64,000 bases of DNA from Bacteroidota bacterium (GTDB lineage Bacteria > Bacteroidota > Bacteroidia > Chitinophagales > BACL12): positions 2,170,001-2,234,000 of the forward strand of contig JADJIS010000003.1 of assembly GCA_016706865.1 (NCBI GenBank), read 5' to 3'. A program made the translations under genes and the position numbers. Shown piece by piece: positions 11,872-20,191 of the stretch (position 1 is its first letter; the number at the start of each line of letters is the position of its first letter). The notes beneath the pieces were generated by a model, which searched no databases, had not been told where the DNA came from, and saw only the letters and a list, made by a program, of their open reading frames with translations.

Positions 11872-12205
11872 AGATTGACGTGTAGGTTTAATTGTTTAAA
11901 ATTTGAGTATAATAAGCAGTGGTCGTTTTTCAAATTTGGGCGTTAACAAATTTAACGCTCTACAAAGATAATTGTTCAGGTTGTCATTGTCAAGTCACAT
12001 TTAAACGACACACCTTCATTTACTGGAAATCAGTAATCTTTCAAAATTACTTTAAATAGTTTTAAAGGTGTTCTTCTATTGGTAAATCCATCTCAGTATA
12101 ATTAAAATATGATTCACATCAATTTTGCCACCTTTTGTTCTTAAGTAACTCTATTCTAATCAGTTGATTTTCAATAAATTTGAATATTACCATACTGCCA
12201 TAATT

Positions 12206-13525
12206 TTAGGATGTTGGGATAGGTACCAGTATCATTCCTAATCTTACTGCTTGTTTGTTCATCCTCTTCAGCTGCTGTTGATTTTGCCGTTTGATATATT
12301 CAGCATTGGGGAGTGGATTAAACTCCATTTTATGTTTAAGCATATTGTAAAAAATGACTGCTAATTTTCTTGCGGTGGCTACATTCGCCTTCCCCGCTCC
12401 TGAACGAGCTTTGATGCGGCGGTAGAAATGAGCAAGCCAATGATCACTTCTTTGTATTGAATTTGCTGCTATTTTAAATAACTGACCGGCGTAATTTCGC
12501 TTTTTGTCCCTGCGTGTTTTTATTACCTTACCACCCGTTATTTTATTATTCGGTGCTAAATTTAGCCACGATGTAAAATGTTTGGCAGTGGGCCACTTGT
12601 GTACGTTAAACCCGATTTCGCTTAGTATCTCAACAGAATTCTTTTCGGTTAATCCATAACATGCTGTAATATCAACACCCAAAATACTTTTCAATACATC
12701 TTTTGGATCACTCATTTGGGGTTCTTGTAATTGAGGTTGGACTTGTACACTCTGAATATTTTCGGCTAATTTTTGTTTTAATAGAGCATCAATTTTAACA
12801 CTACATTCGTTGATCATTTTTTGATATATATAATATAAATCAAAACTCTGACGGAGTTCAAAAATATGTTCGTCTTTCCAAACTCCTAGCAGTGATTTTA
12901 TAATCTCGGGCTTCTTGCTTTTTTTAATTCTTCCATCACAATATTTGGCAAGTAATTCCGGATTTCTTTCTCCATTAATGATTCCTCTAATAATTTCCTG
13001 CCCTGATTTACCTGTGATATCAGTGATGACATGTTGCACTTTAATGTTCATTAATTCCAATGCCTTATGCATTCTGTTTTTATGGGTGGCCGCCATGTCG
13101 GTTAAATTTTTCCTATGCCTTACATATGACCTTAATGTACGGGTATAATTATCCGGTTGAAAACTGGAACTTAATAATCCGCAACTATGTAATTGTCGAA
13201 TCCATTCAGCATCCTTTACGTCAGTTTTTTTTCCATGAACATTTTTTACATGCCGGGCATTAACAAGTACCACATCAAATCCGGCTTCTTCTAATATGAG
13301 AAATAAACTCACCCAATAAATACCGGTAGCCTCCATCGCCACAGTATCGACTTTGCATTTCTTAAGCCATTTTGAAAGAGCGTAGAGATCCTCTGTATGT
13401 GCCCCAAACGATTGAATTGGCTCGTCTTCTAATTCAGGATTCACTGCAACAAAATGTTCTTTACTGGCAATATCTATCCCTGCAGCATAAGGATGAATAA
13501 TTTTGAATGCCTTTTTTGTTTTCAT
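12206..13525 (-). CDS. IS110-family DEDD recombinase (transposase)
   Basis: The 439-residue protein has the N-terminal RuvC-like DEDD domain with D18 (AAGIDIASK), E65 (AMEATGIYW), D102 and D105 (KTDVKDAEW). The C-terminal Transposase_20 domain follows a helical linker (about residues 280-400: ILGVDITACYGL, FTSWLNLAPNNKITGGK, RDKKRNYAGQLFKIAANS), where the family carries its catalytic serine. Such enzymes excise and integrate the element through a circular intermediate, guided by a structured RNA from the noncoding end. Length is full and no frameshift is seen, so it may be active. Confidence 0.95.
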   Translation of the reverse strand: MKTKKAFKIIHPYAAGIDIASKEHFVAVNPELEDEPIQSFGAHTEDLYALSKWLKKCKVDTVAMEATGIYWVSLFLILEEAGFDVVLVNARHVKNVHGKKTDVKDAEWIRQLHSCGLLSSSFQPDNYTRTLRSYVRHRKNLTDMAATHKNRMHKALELMNIKVQHVITDITGKSGQEIIRGIINGERNPELLAKYCDGRIKKSKKPEIIKSLLGVWKDEHIFELRQSFDLYYIYQKMINECSVKIDALLKQKLAENIQSVQVQPQLQEPQMSDPKDVLKSILGVDITACYGLTEKNSVEILSEIGFNVHKWPTAKHFTSWLNLAPNNKITGGKVIKTRRDKKRNYAGQLFKIAANSIQRSDHWLAHFYRRIKARSGAGKANVATARKLAVIFYNMLKHKMEFNPLPNAEYIKRQNQQQLKRMNKQAVRLGMILVPIPTS

Positions 13526-13558
13526 AATTAATTAATTTTAAGTGAACAATTAATTATA

Positions 13559-13710
13559 AGTGACTCTGTTCGCATTCTACTGATTATAGTAAGCTCTTAA
13601 ACGGGGTTAGCATTAGCTACCACCAAAAGGATTGTCAAAAGAATGCAATACCAGACTTGACCTCGTGCTCTAAGCAACAACAAAAGGTTCGGTTTTAGGA
13701 CAGAGCCACT
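13559..13710 (-). ncRNA. Candidate bridge RNA of the IS110 element
   Basis: The noncoding DNA upstream of the recombinase can form an outer stem between 13700-13710 and 13559-13569 (11 bp, one G-U), enclosing about 130 nt, close to the size of known bridge RNAs. Reading with the recombinase, the first half holds ACCTTTTGTT (13688-13679), identical to the target flank at 12130-12139, and GGTCAAG (13662-13656), complementary to the opposite flank at 13761-13767. The second half holds CTAATG (13616-13611), identical to the element end at 13754-13759, and TTAAGA (13600-13595), complementary to the element end TCTTAA at 12139-12144. This matches the target-loop/donor-loop order of IS110 bridge RNAs. 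Prediction only; exact ends unknown. Confidence 0.68.
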
Positions 13711-13762
13711 TTTTTTTACGAAAGTTACTTCATTGGATTGGTAAATGTGTTTACTAATGACT

Positions 13763-14100
13763 TGACCAAAAGGTGGCGCCAAAAGTCAAGGGCTTCACCA
13801 TGCAGCTTTATGTCCCTAATGCTTGCCACCCGGAGCGAAAAAGGCGCCACGACAAACTAATAATTATCTGCTTCGAAATGGAATTAACTCTTTAATCAAT
13901 TTAAGATTTTACATAATGAGGGCGCTTATTTTCGCTCAAATCCTACTACCATTGGAGATTTTATTTTGATGTGGCGGCGCATAAGGGACATTAAAGCCAC
14001 ATGCTGATGCCCACTGTCAGCTCCATAAATTTTAATGGCGGATCAAAAATCCTGTATTATGGATGGAATCTTAAATCCCAATCAAGCGCGATCTCTGAGT
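13763..14100. repeat. Dispersed palindromic element, copy A (main part; left end at 12117-12139)
   Basis: The element continues from the IS junction with CAAAAGGTGGCGCCAAAAGTC, ATGTCCCTAATGCTTGCCACC and, later, GCGGCGCATAAGGGACATTAAAG, ending near AATCCTGTATTATGGATGGA. It matches copy B at 49028-49380 along its length with many substitutions. ATGTCCCTAATGC pairs imperfectly with GCATAAGGGACAT, and AAGGCGCC-type segments pair with GGGCGCTTATTTTCG, so the whole can fold into a long hairpin. There is no open reading frame of note. It lies between the IS and the metallo-beta-lactamase gene. Confidence 0.75.
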
Positions 14101-14109
14101 TTGGTCAAC

Positions 14110-14871
14110 TTATAACTCGATCTGCAGGCCATCATAGGCAATAAATACATTTTCGGGCAGTTCTTTAGTAACCTCAGCATGTTTTCCCATTTGGTGGGAA
14201 AGATGAGTGAGATAAGCCTTTTCAGGTTTCAATTCTTCTATCAATTGCAGGGCTTCTTCCAGATTAAAATGTGAAATGTGTTTTTCTTTTCGCAATGCAT
14301 TTAATATCAGTACTTTACATCCAAAAATTTTACTTTTCTCTTCGTTTGAAATAAAATTTGCATCAGTTATATAGGTAAAATCCTCAATTCTATAACCGAA
14401 AACCTTCATTTTATAGTGCATTACTTCAATGGGAATGAAGGTTATTTCCGAGATATTAAATGGAGTATTTGTAATTGGGCAAAAGTTGATCTTTGGCAAT
14501 CCGGGATACCACACATCATTAAAAACATAGTGATATTCTTTTCGCAGGGAATTTTCAGTTTCGGCTGTAACGTATATATCCATTGCCTTCTGCTGAAAAT
14601 GGTTGTAAGCTCTCACATCATCCAGTCCGGCAGTATGATCGCGATGAGGGTGTGTAAAAATGATAGCCTCCAGAGTATCGACCTTTTCGCGCAACATTTG
14701 CTGTCGAAAATCGGGGCCTGCATCAAAAACAAAGTTTTTATTATTGATCTGAAGTAAAATGGAAGTTCTTAATCTTTTATCGCGGGAATCGCCGCTGGAG
14801 CACACCTCACAATGGCAACCAATCATGGGGACGCCACCGGAAGTGCCTGAACCTAAAATAGTTATGATCAA
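14110..14871 (-). CDS. PhnP-like metallo-beta-lactamase-fold hydrolase
   Basis: The 253-residue cytoplasmic protein starts ILGSGTSGGVPMIGCHCEVC, the N-terminal pattern of PhnP-like phosphodiesterases whose cysteines and histidine bind a structural zinc. The dinuclear metal site is THPHRDHTAGLDD (HxHxDH), with later histidines in MHYKMKVFGYR, TDANF and LTHLSHQMGKH. These enzymes cleave phosphodiesters, often cyclic ones; the substrate here is unknown. The start is a TTG that overlaps the stop of the upstream 92-aa gene (TTGA), so the two are translationally coupled. Confidence 0.88.
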   Translation of the reverse strand: MIITILGSGTSGGVPMIGCHCEVCSSGDSRDKRLRTSILLQINNKNFVFDAGPDFRQQMLREKVDTLEAIIFTHPHRDHTAGLDDVRAYNHFQQKAMDIYVTAETENSLRKEYHYVFNDVWYPGLPKINFCPITNTPFNISEITFIPIEVMHYKMKVFGYRIEDFTYITDANFISNEEKSKIFGCKVLILNALRKEKHISHFNLEEALQLIEELKPEKAYLTHLSHQMGKHAEVTKELPENVFIAYDGLQIEL

Positions 14872-15146
14872 ACTTTAACTGTTTGTGTTTGCGATGCCAT
14901 TTCGTGATAAAAGTCGCGTGATGATTCACTTAGTTCGTTTTCATCCACGCCTATCTTACCGATTATTTCCAGTAGGTTGTTAATTCGGGCCTCTGTTTCG
15001 TAGTATCTGTTGATCACGATCACCTTCCTGCTTTCTAAAATACAATATCCCGCAGTAAAATTTCCACGTTCGTAACGAACTATGTAACCGGACTCTTTTA
15101 ACAGGTCCTCCACCTTCTTCAAAGTATGTATTGTATATTTAAACAT
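14868..15146 (-). CDS. Small conserved protein of unknown function coupled to the PhnP-like hydrolase
   Basis: A 92-residue soluble protein (MFKYTIHTLKKVEDLLKESG, then YERGNFTAGYCILE, KVIVINRYYETEARINNLLE). I recall similar short proteins widely in Bacteroidota, without a known function. No membrane segment, signal or metal motif is visible. It overlaps the following hydrolase gene by 4 nt, so the two are co-expressed. Its start is 82 bp from the divergent outer-membrane gene. Confidence 0.75.
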   Translation of the reverse strand: MFKYTIHTLKKVEDLLKESGYIVRYERGNFTAGYCILESRKVIVINRYYETEARINNLLEIIGKIGVDENELSESSRDFYHEMASQTQTVKV

Positions 15147-15227
15147 GAATATTTACGTTATTTGCAAATTATAACGTCAAAAGTAAGCAGCTATTATTGG
15201 GATAAAAAGATAAGTAATGCACATAAT

Positions 15228-15848
15228 ATGAGGATAAATATATTAATCACGATTTTAATGATCTCTTTTTCTGTTCGCGCTCAGATAAATGCGGGGGAAA
15301 AAGACGACAACACATTTCACGTTTTTGAAGGTGGAATCTCTGCGGGATTTAATTTTTCGCAGGTGGATGGTGACAATTATGCTGGATTTAATAAACTGGG
15401 TATCAATGTTGGGCCAATTGTTCATGTCAATTTTTCACCGAACTGGAATGTAAGTATGGAAGTTCTTTTTTCTCAAAAAGGAAGCAGAACCAAACCTGAT
15501 CCAAATAATTACAATACGTATTATCTGGCAATGAATTATGTTGAAGTTCCGATAATGGCAAATTACAACGACAAGAACCGACTTATTTTTCAAGCCGGTG
15601 CAGCTTATGGAAGATTATTTTCTGTAAAGGAGGAAATAAATGGAATATTAAATAATAATACCGAAGCAATTTACACGGATGAAATAAGTTATATTGTAGG
15701 AGGAACATTTTTATTGGGAGAGAATAAACATTGGGGAATTAATGCGAGATATCAGGGTTCAATTACAGCTGTTGGTGATTCTCCAAATCCGACAGTGGTG
15801 GGATTGGTTAACAGGTTGTTGACTTTGAGAGGGGTTTATTATTTTTAG
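15228..15848 (+). CDS. Outer-membrane beta-barrel protein (PorT-like family)
   Basis: I choose the ATG at 15228 (MRINILITILMISFSVRAQ, a signal peptide), giving 206 residues; the frame extends upstream to 15126 but would overlap the divergent gene. The mature part is a series of alternating amphipathic strands (EGGISAGFNFSQVDGDNYAG, MEVLFSQKGSRT, YVEVPIMANY, FQAGAAYGRLFS) ending in an aromatic residue (GVYYF). This is typical of the Bacteroidota outer-membrane barrel family with domain PF13568. A role as a structural or transport barrel is likely but undefined. Confidence 0.82.
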   Translation: MRINILITILMISFSVRAQINAGEKDDNTFHVFEGGISAGFNFSQVDGDNYAGFNKLGINVGPIVHVNFSPNWNVSMEVLFSQKGSRTKPDPNNYNTYYLAMNYVEVPIMANYNDKNRLIFQAGAAYGRLFSVKEEINGILNNNTEAIYTDEISYIVGGTFLLGENKHWGINARYQGSITAVGDSPNPTVVGLVNRLLTLRGVYYF

Positions 15849-16401
15849 TTCTGAGTTCTGACATGTAGTAGATCTCCTGCGTCGATCACTACATGTTTCA
15901 GTTCTGGGTTCTGAGTTCTGAGTTCTGGGTTCAGAGTTCTGCGTTCAGAGTTCTGCGTTCTGTGTTTTCCGTTTCGATTAGTATAAATTTACATGGTTAG
16001 CAAAATTTTAAGGGTTGAGATCCGATTAATGCCTGTCCGTCAACTGACGGATTTTTTATTTTTTGATTGTTATTTTTTATTCCCCTCAGGTTCGGGCCCC
16101 ATCTCTTATCTTCCCCATAGGGGAAGACGTTTCCTTTACGTTTTTTCATAGTTTCTGCAAAATAAATTACCTCGCAATTTCTTCCGGCTAATTCTCCAAA
16201 TGTTCTTTCGATAGATCAAGAGCCTCCACGCCATTGGAGTATTTAATTTTCAGTAAAAAGAAAATTTTCATGGTGGTGTTCCGTGAATTATTAATTTACT
16301 ACATCGCTCCATTCGAAGCAATTTCTTTCGGCTAAGAATCCGATTAATGTTCTTTATTCCTTGTTCTTTATTCGATATTATTTTTTATTTCCTATTATTA
16401 C
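15849..16401. repeat. Intergenic region with GTTCTGR heptad tracts; no gene seen
   Basis: From 15898 the sequence reads as units GTTCTGG, GTTCTGA, GTTCTGC and GTTCAGA, all exactly in 7-bp phase to about 15962, with a small satellite at 15848-15864. Between them ACATGTAGT and ACTACATGT form a 9-bp inverted repeat (15860-15895). A CCTGTCCGTCAACTGACGG hairpin lies near 16031 and CTTCCCC/GGGGAAG near 16110. No credible reading frame was found. Confidence 0.85.
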
Positions 16402-16436
16402 CATAAAAAAAGGGCAACAATTATTTGTTGCCCTTC
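16402..16436 (-). terminator. Terminator of the second SGNH-like gene
   Basis: AAGGGCAACAA and TTGTTGCCCTT form an 11-bp perfect stem with a 4-nt loop. On the minus strand it is followed by seven T. Confidence 0.88.
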
Positions 16437-16456
16437 TAATTTATAAATTATTTTTT

Positions 16457-17794
16457 TTATCCCTGCTTAATAAATCGCAAGGTTGATATTTTATTATTCA
16501 TCATCACTTTCGCAAAATAAATTCCATTTGGTTTTCCACTCATATCAATTAATACTGAAGTTGAAAAATTTTCCTCGTGATAAAATTTATCTACAATTTG
16601 TCCTAATTCGTTCAGAATTGTAATTTCTGCAGGGTAATTTTCATTGGGCAGTCCGATATAAAATTCATCATATCCGGGATTAGGTGAAATGGTGAGATTA
16701 TTTATTGTTGCTACCTCAGGTTTTTCTCTCAAACCACCAGCCAGTGTATCCAACCAGGGAATACAATTTTCCCAAACTGCACTATTTTTAGTAAATTGTT
16801 TACCTACATTACCATAATACATAACATCAAGAATATCCAATGCATCTTTTGAATCCTGTTGATCGCTCAGGTGATAACCATCTGAAGCGGAGTATGATAA
16901 TTCGCAGATGTATTTTTTATCATCGTAATCGCGTTTTGCATCACCATCGCACCAAAAATTCGGACCCCACATTATATATGGTGCTTTGGGATTAGCTCCT
17001 TTATATTGCAGCATTGGATTAGTGTTATTGATCTGCTCTTCCACGAGCCATTTTACTGTCCAGCTATTTTGATAGGAGGTTGGTTCAGCAAGTGAATAAT
17101 ACTCCACAATGGTTGTATCGGCATAACCTCCAAAGTGGCGTGAACTTATATACATAATTTTCAAGTTGGGAAAATGTTCCTTTGCTTTATTTATGAAAAT
17201 AATATCCAGTGCTTTGGTTTCTAAAGCTTTGTCAGGAAAGATGGGTGGAACGGTCAAACCTTTCGAATTAAAATACATCCATCCAATTTGAACTTGTTCA
17301 GGAGTATAACCAACGTCATAAACTTTTTGAACTAAACTTTCCCAATAACTGTCGGAAGTGGAATCGATTGTTGCATAACCGATATCTTTTCCACCTACAC
17401 AAAGGTTCAAAGCATCAAGACAGGGATTGAGGTCGTATTTATCTGAAGGTGTGCGAACATGCTCAACAAATTTGTTGTAAATATGGCCGGGAACTGATGG
17501 GCCGAATCCTGCAACCAGAACTACTCCATCTCCAAAGTTTATATTGCCATCACCATCTAATGGTTTTATTCCATTTGCGATAGTTTTTCCACTTTTCAAA
17601 TGGGGTCCTGTAAGTTCATTGGATCCACCCGGATATAATCCGGCCTGGTAACCCAAATAATATCCAGTTTGGAGGTCGAGAAAAGGGGTTAAGCCTGTAT
17701 TCGGAAAATCGCAATTGCTTTGAGCAGAAAGTTGCATGGTATTTATTCCGAAAAAAGCAAGGCTTGGAATTAATAAGTACTTCAGTAGTTTCAT
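16457..17794 (-). CDS. Secreted SGNH-hydrolase-like protein with T9SS sorting tail (paralogue of 6814-8136)
   Basis: The 445-residue protein has a signal peptide (MKLLKYLLIPSLAFFGIN ... LSAQ). It shares with the 6814 gene the motifs LYPGGSNELTGPH, GKTIANGIKPLDGDG, GFGPSVPG, NLCVGGKD, VQIGWMYF, NLKIMYISSRHFGGYA and a late DGYHLSDQQDSKDA segment. That segment matches the Asp/His block of SGNH esterases better than in the paralogue. The tail (SPNPGYDEFYIGLPNE ... PNGIYFAKVMMNN) is a Por_Secre_tail domain for T9SS export. An extracellular esterase-like function is inferred only. Confidence 0.78.
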   Translation of the reverse strand: MKLLKYLLIPSLAFFGINTMQLSAQSNCDFPNTGLTPFLDLQTGYYLGYQAGLYPGGSNELTGPHLKSGKTIANGIKPLDGDGNINFGDGVVLVAGFGPSVPGHIYNKFVEHVRTPSDKYDLNPCLDALNLCVGGKDIGYATIDSTSDSYWESLVQKVYDVGYTPEQVQIGWMYFNSKGLTVPPIFPDKALETKALDIIFINKAKEHFPNLKIMYISSRHFGGYADTTIVEYYSLAEPTSYQNSWTVKWLVEEQINNTNPMLQYKGANPKAPYIMWGPNFWCDGDAKRDYDDKKYICELSYSASDGYHLSDQQDSKDALDILDVMYYGNVGKQFTKNSAVWENCIPWLDTLAGGLREKPEVATINNLTISPNPGYDEFYIGLPNENYPAEITILNELGQIVDKFYHEENFSTSVLIDMSGKPNGIYFAKVMMNNKISTLRFIKQG

Positions 17795-17918
17795 TTTAGA
17801 CGGTTTGTTTTTGATGGGTTATGTTTTGATAGGATTATTTGCAAAGATATTAATAATTTTTTCGACAAAATTGTTTATTTATAGACGAACAAATAATAAC
17901 ATAGGATGCTTACCCCAT

Positions 17919-18947
17919 TTATTCGAATAATTTATAATTTGCTGAGGGAGGAATTTTATTGAGATGTTTGTAGGCTTTTTCGGTAGCTTCTCTCCCTCTG
18001 GGGGTGCGTTTTAGGTAGCCTTCCTGTATCAAAAATGGTTCGTACACCTCCTCTATGGTTCCTGGTTCTTCCCCTACAGCTGTGGCGATGGTTGTTAATC
18101 CTACTGGACCTCCTCCAAATTTATCTATTATATCGGTAAGGATTCTGTTATCCATTTCATCAAGCCCGTGTTCATCTACGTTCAACGCATTCAACCCGAA
18201 TTTCGCAATTTCCATATCAATGATGCCTTTGCCTTTTACCTGAGCAAAATCTCTTATCCTTCGCAATAAATTATTTGCGATCCGCGGTGTACCGCGACTT
18301 CTGCGGGCAATTTCATAGGCTCCGTCGGAGGTAATTTTGGTATTGAGAATATCGGATGACCTTTCCACTATCTGTTGGAGGACATCTGTTTTGTAATATT
18401 CGATACGTGATGTGATACCAAAACGTGAACGCAATGGAGAACTTAACATTCCGGAACGTGTAGTTGCACCAACGAGTGTGAATGGATTAAGGTTGATTTG
18501 GATAGATCTTGCATTAGGACCGGATTCAATCATGATATCGATCTTAAAATCCTCCATAGCCTGATAAAGATATTCTTCTATTACGGTGCTTAAACGGTGA
18601 ATTTCATCTATAAATAATACATCCCTTGCTTCAAGACTTGTTAAAAGTCCGGCCAGATCACCCGGTTTTTCCAATACCGGTCCTGAGGTGATCTTCATAT
18701 TAACCCCTAATTCATTGGCAACGATGTATGAAAGAGTAGTTTTTCCTAATCCAGGAGGGCCGTGCAATAAAACATGATCAAGTGCATCCCCTCTTTGTTT
18801 GGCTGCAGTTATAAATACTTTTAGGTTATCCACTAACTTATCCTGTCCCTGAAATTCAAAAAATCCTTGTGGACGAAGCACTTTCTCCAGCTCTTTTTCG
18901 GAGTTTGACAGGTTATCTTCAGTAGGATCTAAATTAGGATTTTGCAC
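17919..18947 (-). CDS. ruvB: Holliday junction branch migration helicase RuvB
   Basis: The 342-residue AAA+ protein has Walker A GPPGLGKTT, Walker B FIDEIHRL, sensor GATTRSGMLSSPLRSRFG and the C-terminal winged helix with EEVYEPFLIQEGYLKRTPRGRE. It forms hexameric rings that, with RuvA, drive branch migration during recombination and repair. The start is GTG at 18947, and no other start fits. A TATCTTTG -7 box lies only 8 bp upstream, so the transcript may have almost no leader. ruvA and ruvC are not nearby. Confidence 0.97.
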   Translation of the reverse strand: MQNPNLDPTEDNLSNSEKELEKVLRPQGFFEFQGQDKLVDNLKVFITAAKQRGDALDHVLLHGPPGLGKTTLSYIVANELGVNMKITSGPVLEKPGDLAGLLTSLEARDVLFIDEIHRLSTVIEEYLYQAMEDFKIDIMIESGPNARSIQINLNPFTLVGATTRSGMLSSPLRSRFGITSRIEYYKTDVLQQIVERSSDILNTKITSDGAYEIARRSRGTPRIANNLLRRIRDFAQVKGKGIIDMEIAKFGLNALNVDEHGLDEMDNRILTDIIDKFGGGPVGLTTIATAVGEEPGTIEEVYEPFLIQEGYLKRTPRGREATEKAYKHLNKIPPSANYKLFE

Positions 18948-18954
18948 TTGGGAT

Positions 18955-18962
18955 CAAAGATA
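18955..18962 (-). promoter_or_regulatory. -7 promoter element (TATCTTTG) of ruvB
   Basis: A perfect TAnnTTTG match on the minus strand ends 8 bp before the GTG start of ruvB. Normal spacing would put the transcription start within a few bases of the start codon. Confidence 0.5.
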
Positions 18963-19137
18963 GTGTGTATGTTATTCAAAACATACCTTTATATTTTCCA
19001 CATTGTGAGGAGTATTTCCACATAAAATATATATCTACTTTTATAAATTATTTTAGAAATGCTTGATTTCAAAGGGTTTTAGCCCAAATGAAATACTTGG
19101 CAAATTATTTTCAATAGACAATACAAATTATAAAATT

Positions 19138-20034
19138 ATGAAAAAGTATCTTTTAGTGTTCGGACTTATGCCTTTCTTATTCGCATGTAACCAAGGTAAA
19201 ATCGATGATCTTACAAAACAAAACAGCGATTTGTCAAATCAAAGCGCAGAATATAAATCTGGTTGGGATGCAGCAGTAAATGAAATAGGAGAGTATATGG
19301 GGATGATGAACGAAATTGACTCTTCATTAATGGAGATCAAAAGAACAGAAGGAATTATTAATTCCAATCTGAACAGCGAAGGCAGATCAAAACAACAACA
19401 AAAAGATGAAATGATCGCCAGCATCAAAACTTTGAATGAACTAATTCAGAAAAACAAAAAATTAGTTGCTGAACTTGATAAAAAATACAAAAACAGCAAT
19501 TTCAAAGTAAAACAATTGGATGAACAAATCGCGATGTTGAACGAACAGTTAACAATTAAGGAATCTGATCTACTTGCCTTAAAAGGTGAACTAGAAAAAG
19601 CAAATTACCAGATCGTTTCTTTAAATACAGAATTAACAACTGTATCTACTGCTAAACAACAATTAGAAGTTCAAACAACTGAACAAGCGAACGTAATTGC
19701 TAAACAAACTGAAGATCTGAACACTGCATACTATATTGCAGGATCATACAAAGAATTAAAAGAACTAGGAGTTGTTGATAAAGAAGGTGGATTTATAGGA
19801 ATAGGTTCAAACAAAGAATTAGTAAACAATTTTGATGCAAGTGCCTTTACAAAAGTTGATATCAGAAACTTTAAAGAATTATCTATCAACTCTAAAAGTG
19901 CTAAAGTTATAACTACCCACTCTACTTCTTCTTATACAGTTGTAGAAGGTGATAAAACAATTGAAGAAATTAAAATTGATAATCCGGATGAATTCTGGAA
20001 ATCAAGTAAGTTTCTGGTTGTGCTGACAGATTGA
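19138..20034 (+). CDS. Coiled-coil lipoprotein of unknown function
   Basis: Start at the ATG at 19138 gives MKKYLLVFGLMPFLFAC, a signal peptidase II signal with lipobox LFAC, so the 298-residue product is a lipoprotein. Residues about 20-200 are a long heptad-rich coiled coil (DDLTKQNSDLSNQ, QKNKKLVAELDKKY, ESDLLALKGELEKANYQ). A C-terminal globular part has YYIAGSYKELKELGVVDKEG and FTKVDIRNFKELSINSK. I recall similar coiled-coil lipoproteins in Bacteroidota without known roles. It is followed by a terminator and is probably monocistronic. Confidence 0.82.
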   Translation: MKKYLLVFGLMPFLFACNQGKIDDLTKQNSDLSNQSAEYKSGWDAAVNEIGEYMGMMNEIDSSLMEIKRTEGIINSNLNSEGRSKQQQKDEMIASIKTLNELIQKNKKLVAELDKKYKNSNFKVKQLDEQIAMLNEQLTIKESDLLALKGELEKANYQIVSLNTELTTVSTAKQQLEVQTTEQANVIAKQTEDLNTAYYIAGSYKELKELGVVDKEGGFIGIGSNKELVNNFDASAFTKVDIRNFKELSINSKSAKVITTHSTSSYTVVEGDKTIEEIKIDNPDEFWKSSKFLVVLTD

Positions 20035-20075
20035 TACTTCTAATAATGGCTGTAAGAGAAGTATTATCTAAGAAC

Positions 20076-20105
20076 AGGGATCCATTTGGATCCCTTTCTT
20101 TTTTT
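20076..20105 (+). terminator. Terminator of the coiled-coil lipoprotein gene
   Basis: AGGGATCC and GGATCCCT form an 8-bp perfect stem with a 4-nt loop, followed by a T-rich run. Confidence 0.85.
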
Positions 20106-20136
20106 AAGGAAATTGAACTGCATTAATATTAAAGAT

Positions 20137-20175
20137 AAAAAAAACCAACAGTGTAAATGCTGTTGGTTTTTTTAT
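20137..20175 (-). terminator. Terminator of the APC permease gene (symmetrical)
   Basis: AAAAAACCAACAG and CTGTTGGTTTTTTT pair perfectly around a 7-nt loop, with A and T runs on both sides, so it could work in both directions between the convergent genes. Confidence 0.85.
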
Positions 20176-20191
20176 TAAATTAAAAAATATT

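Larger units (their letters stand above)
12140..13762 (-). mobile_element. IS110-family insertion sequence, complete, inserted in a dispersed palindromic repeat
   Basis: Boundaries come from comparison with an uninterrupted copy of the host repeat at 49028. The repeat half CATCAATTTTGCCACCTTTT ends at 12139 and resumes as TTGACCAAAAGGTGG at 13762. CTT occurs at both junctions (12140 and 13761), consistent with a duplicated 2-3-bp core. There are no terminal inverted repeats, as expected for IS110. The element is about 1.62 kb, with 66 bp after and 235 bp before the recombinase gene. The target, CCACCTTTTG-loop-CAAAAGGTGG, is a hairpin, a known preference of IS110/IS1111 elements. Confidence 0.85.

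Noticed and set aside
13597..13782. 61-codon minus-strand frame in the IS110 upstream end
   Set aside because: It crosses the element end and overlaps the predicted structured RNA; the composition is not protein-like.
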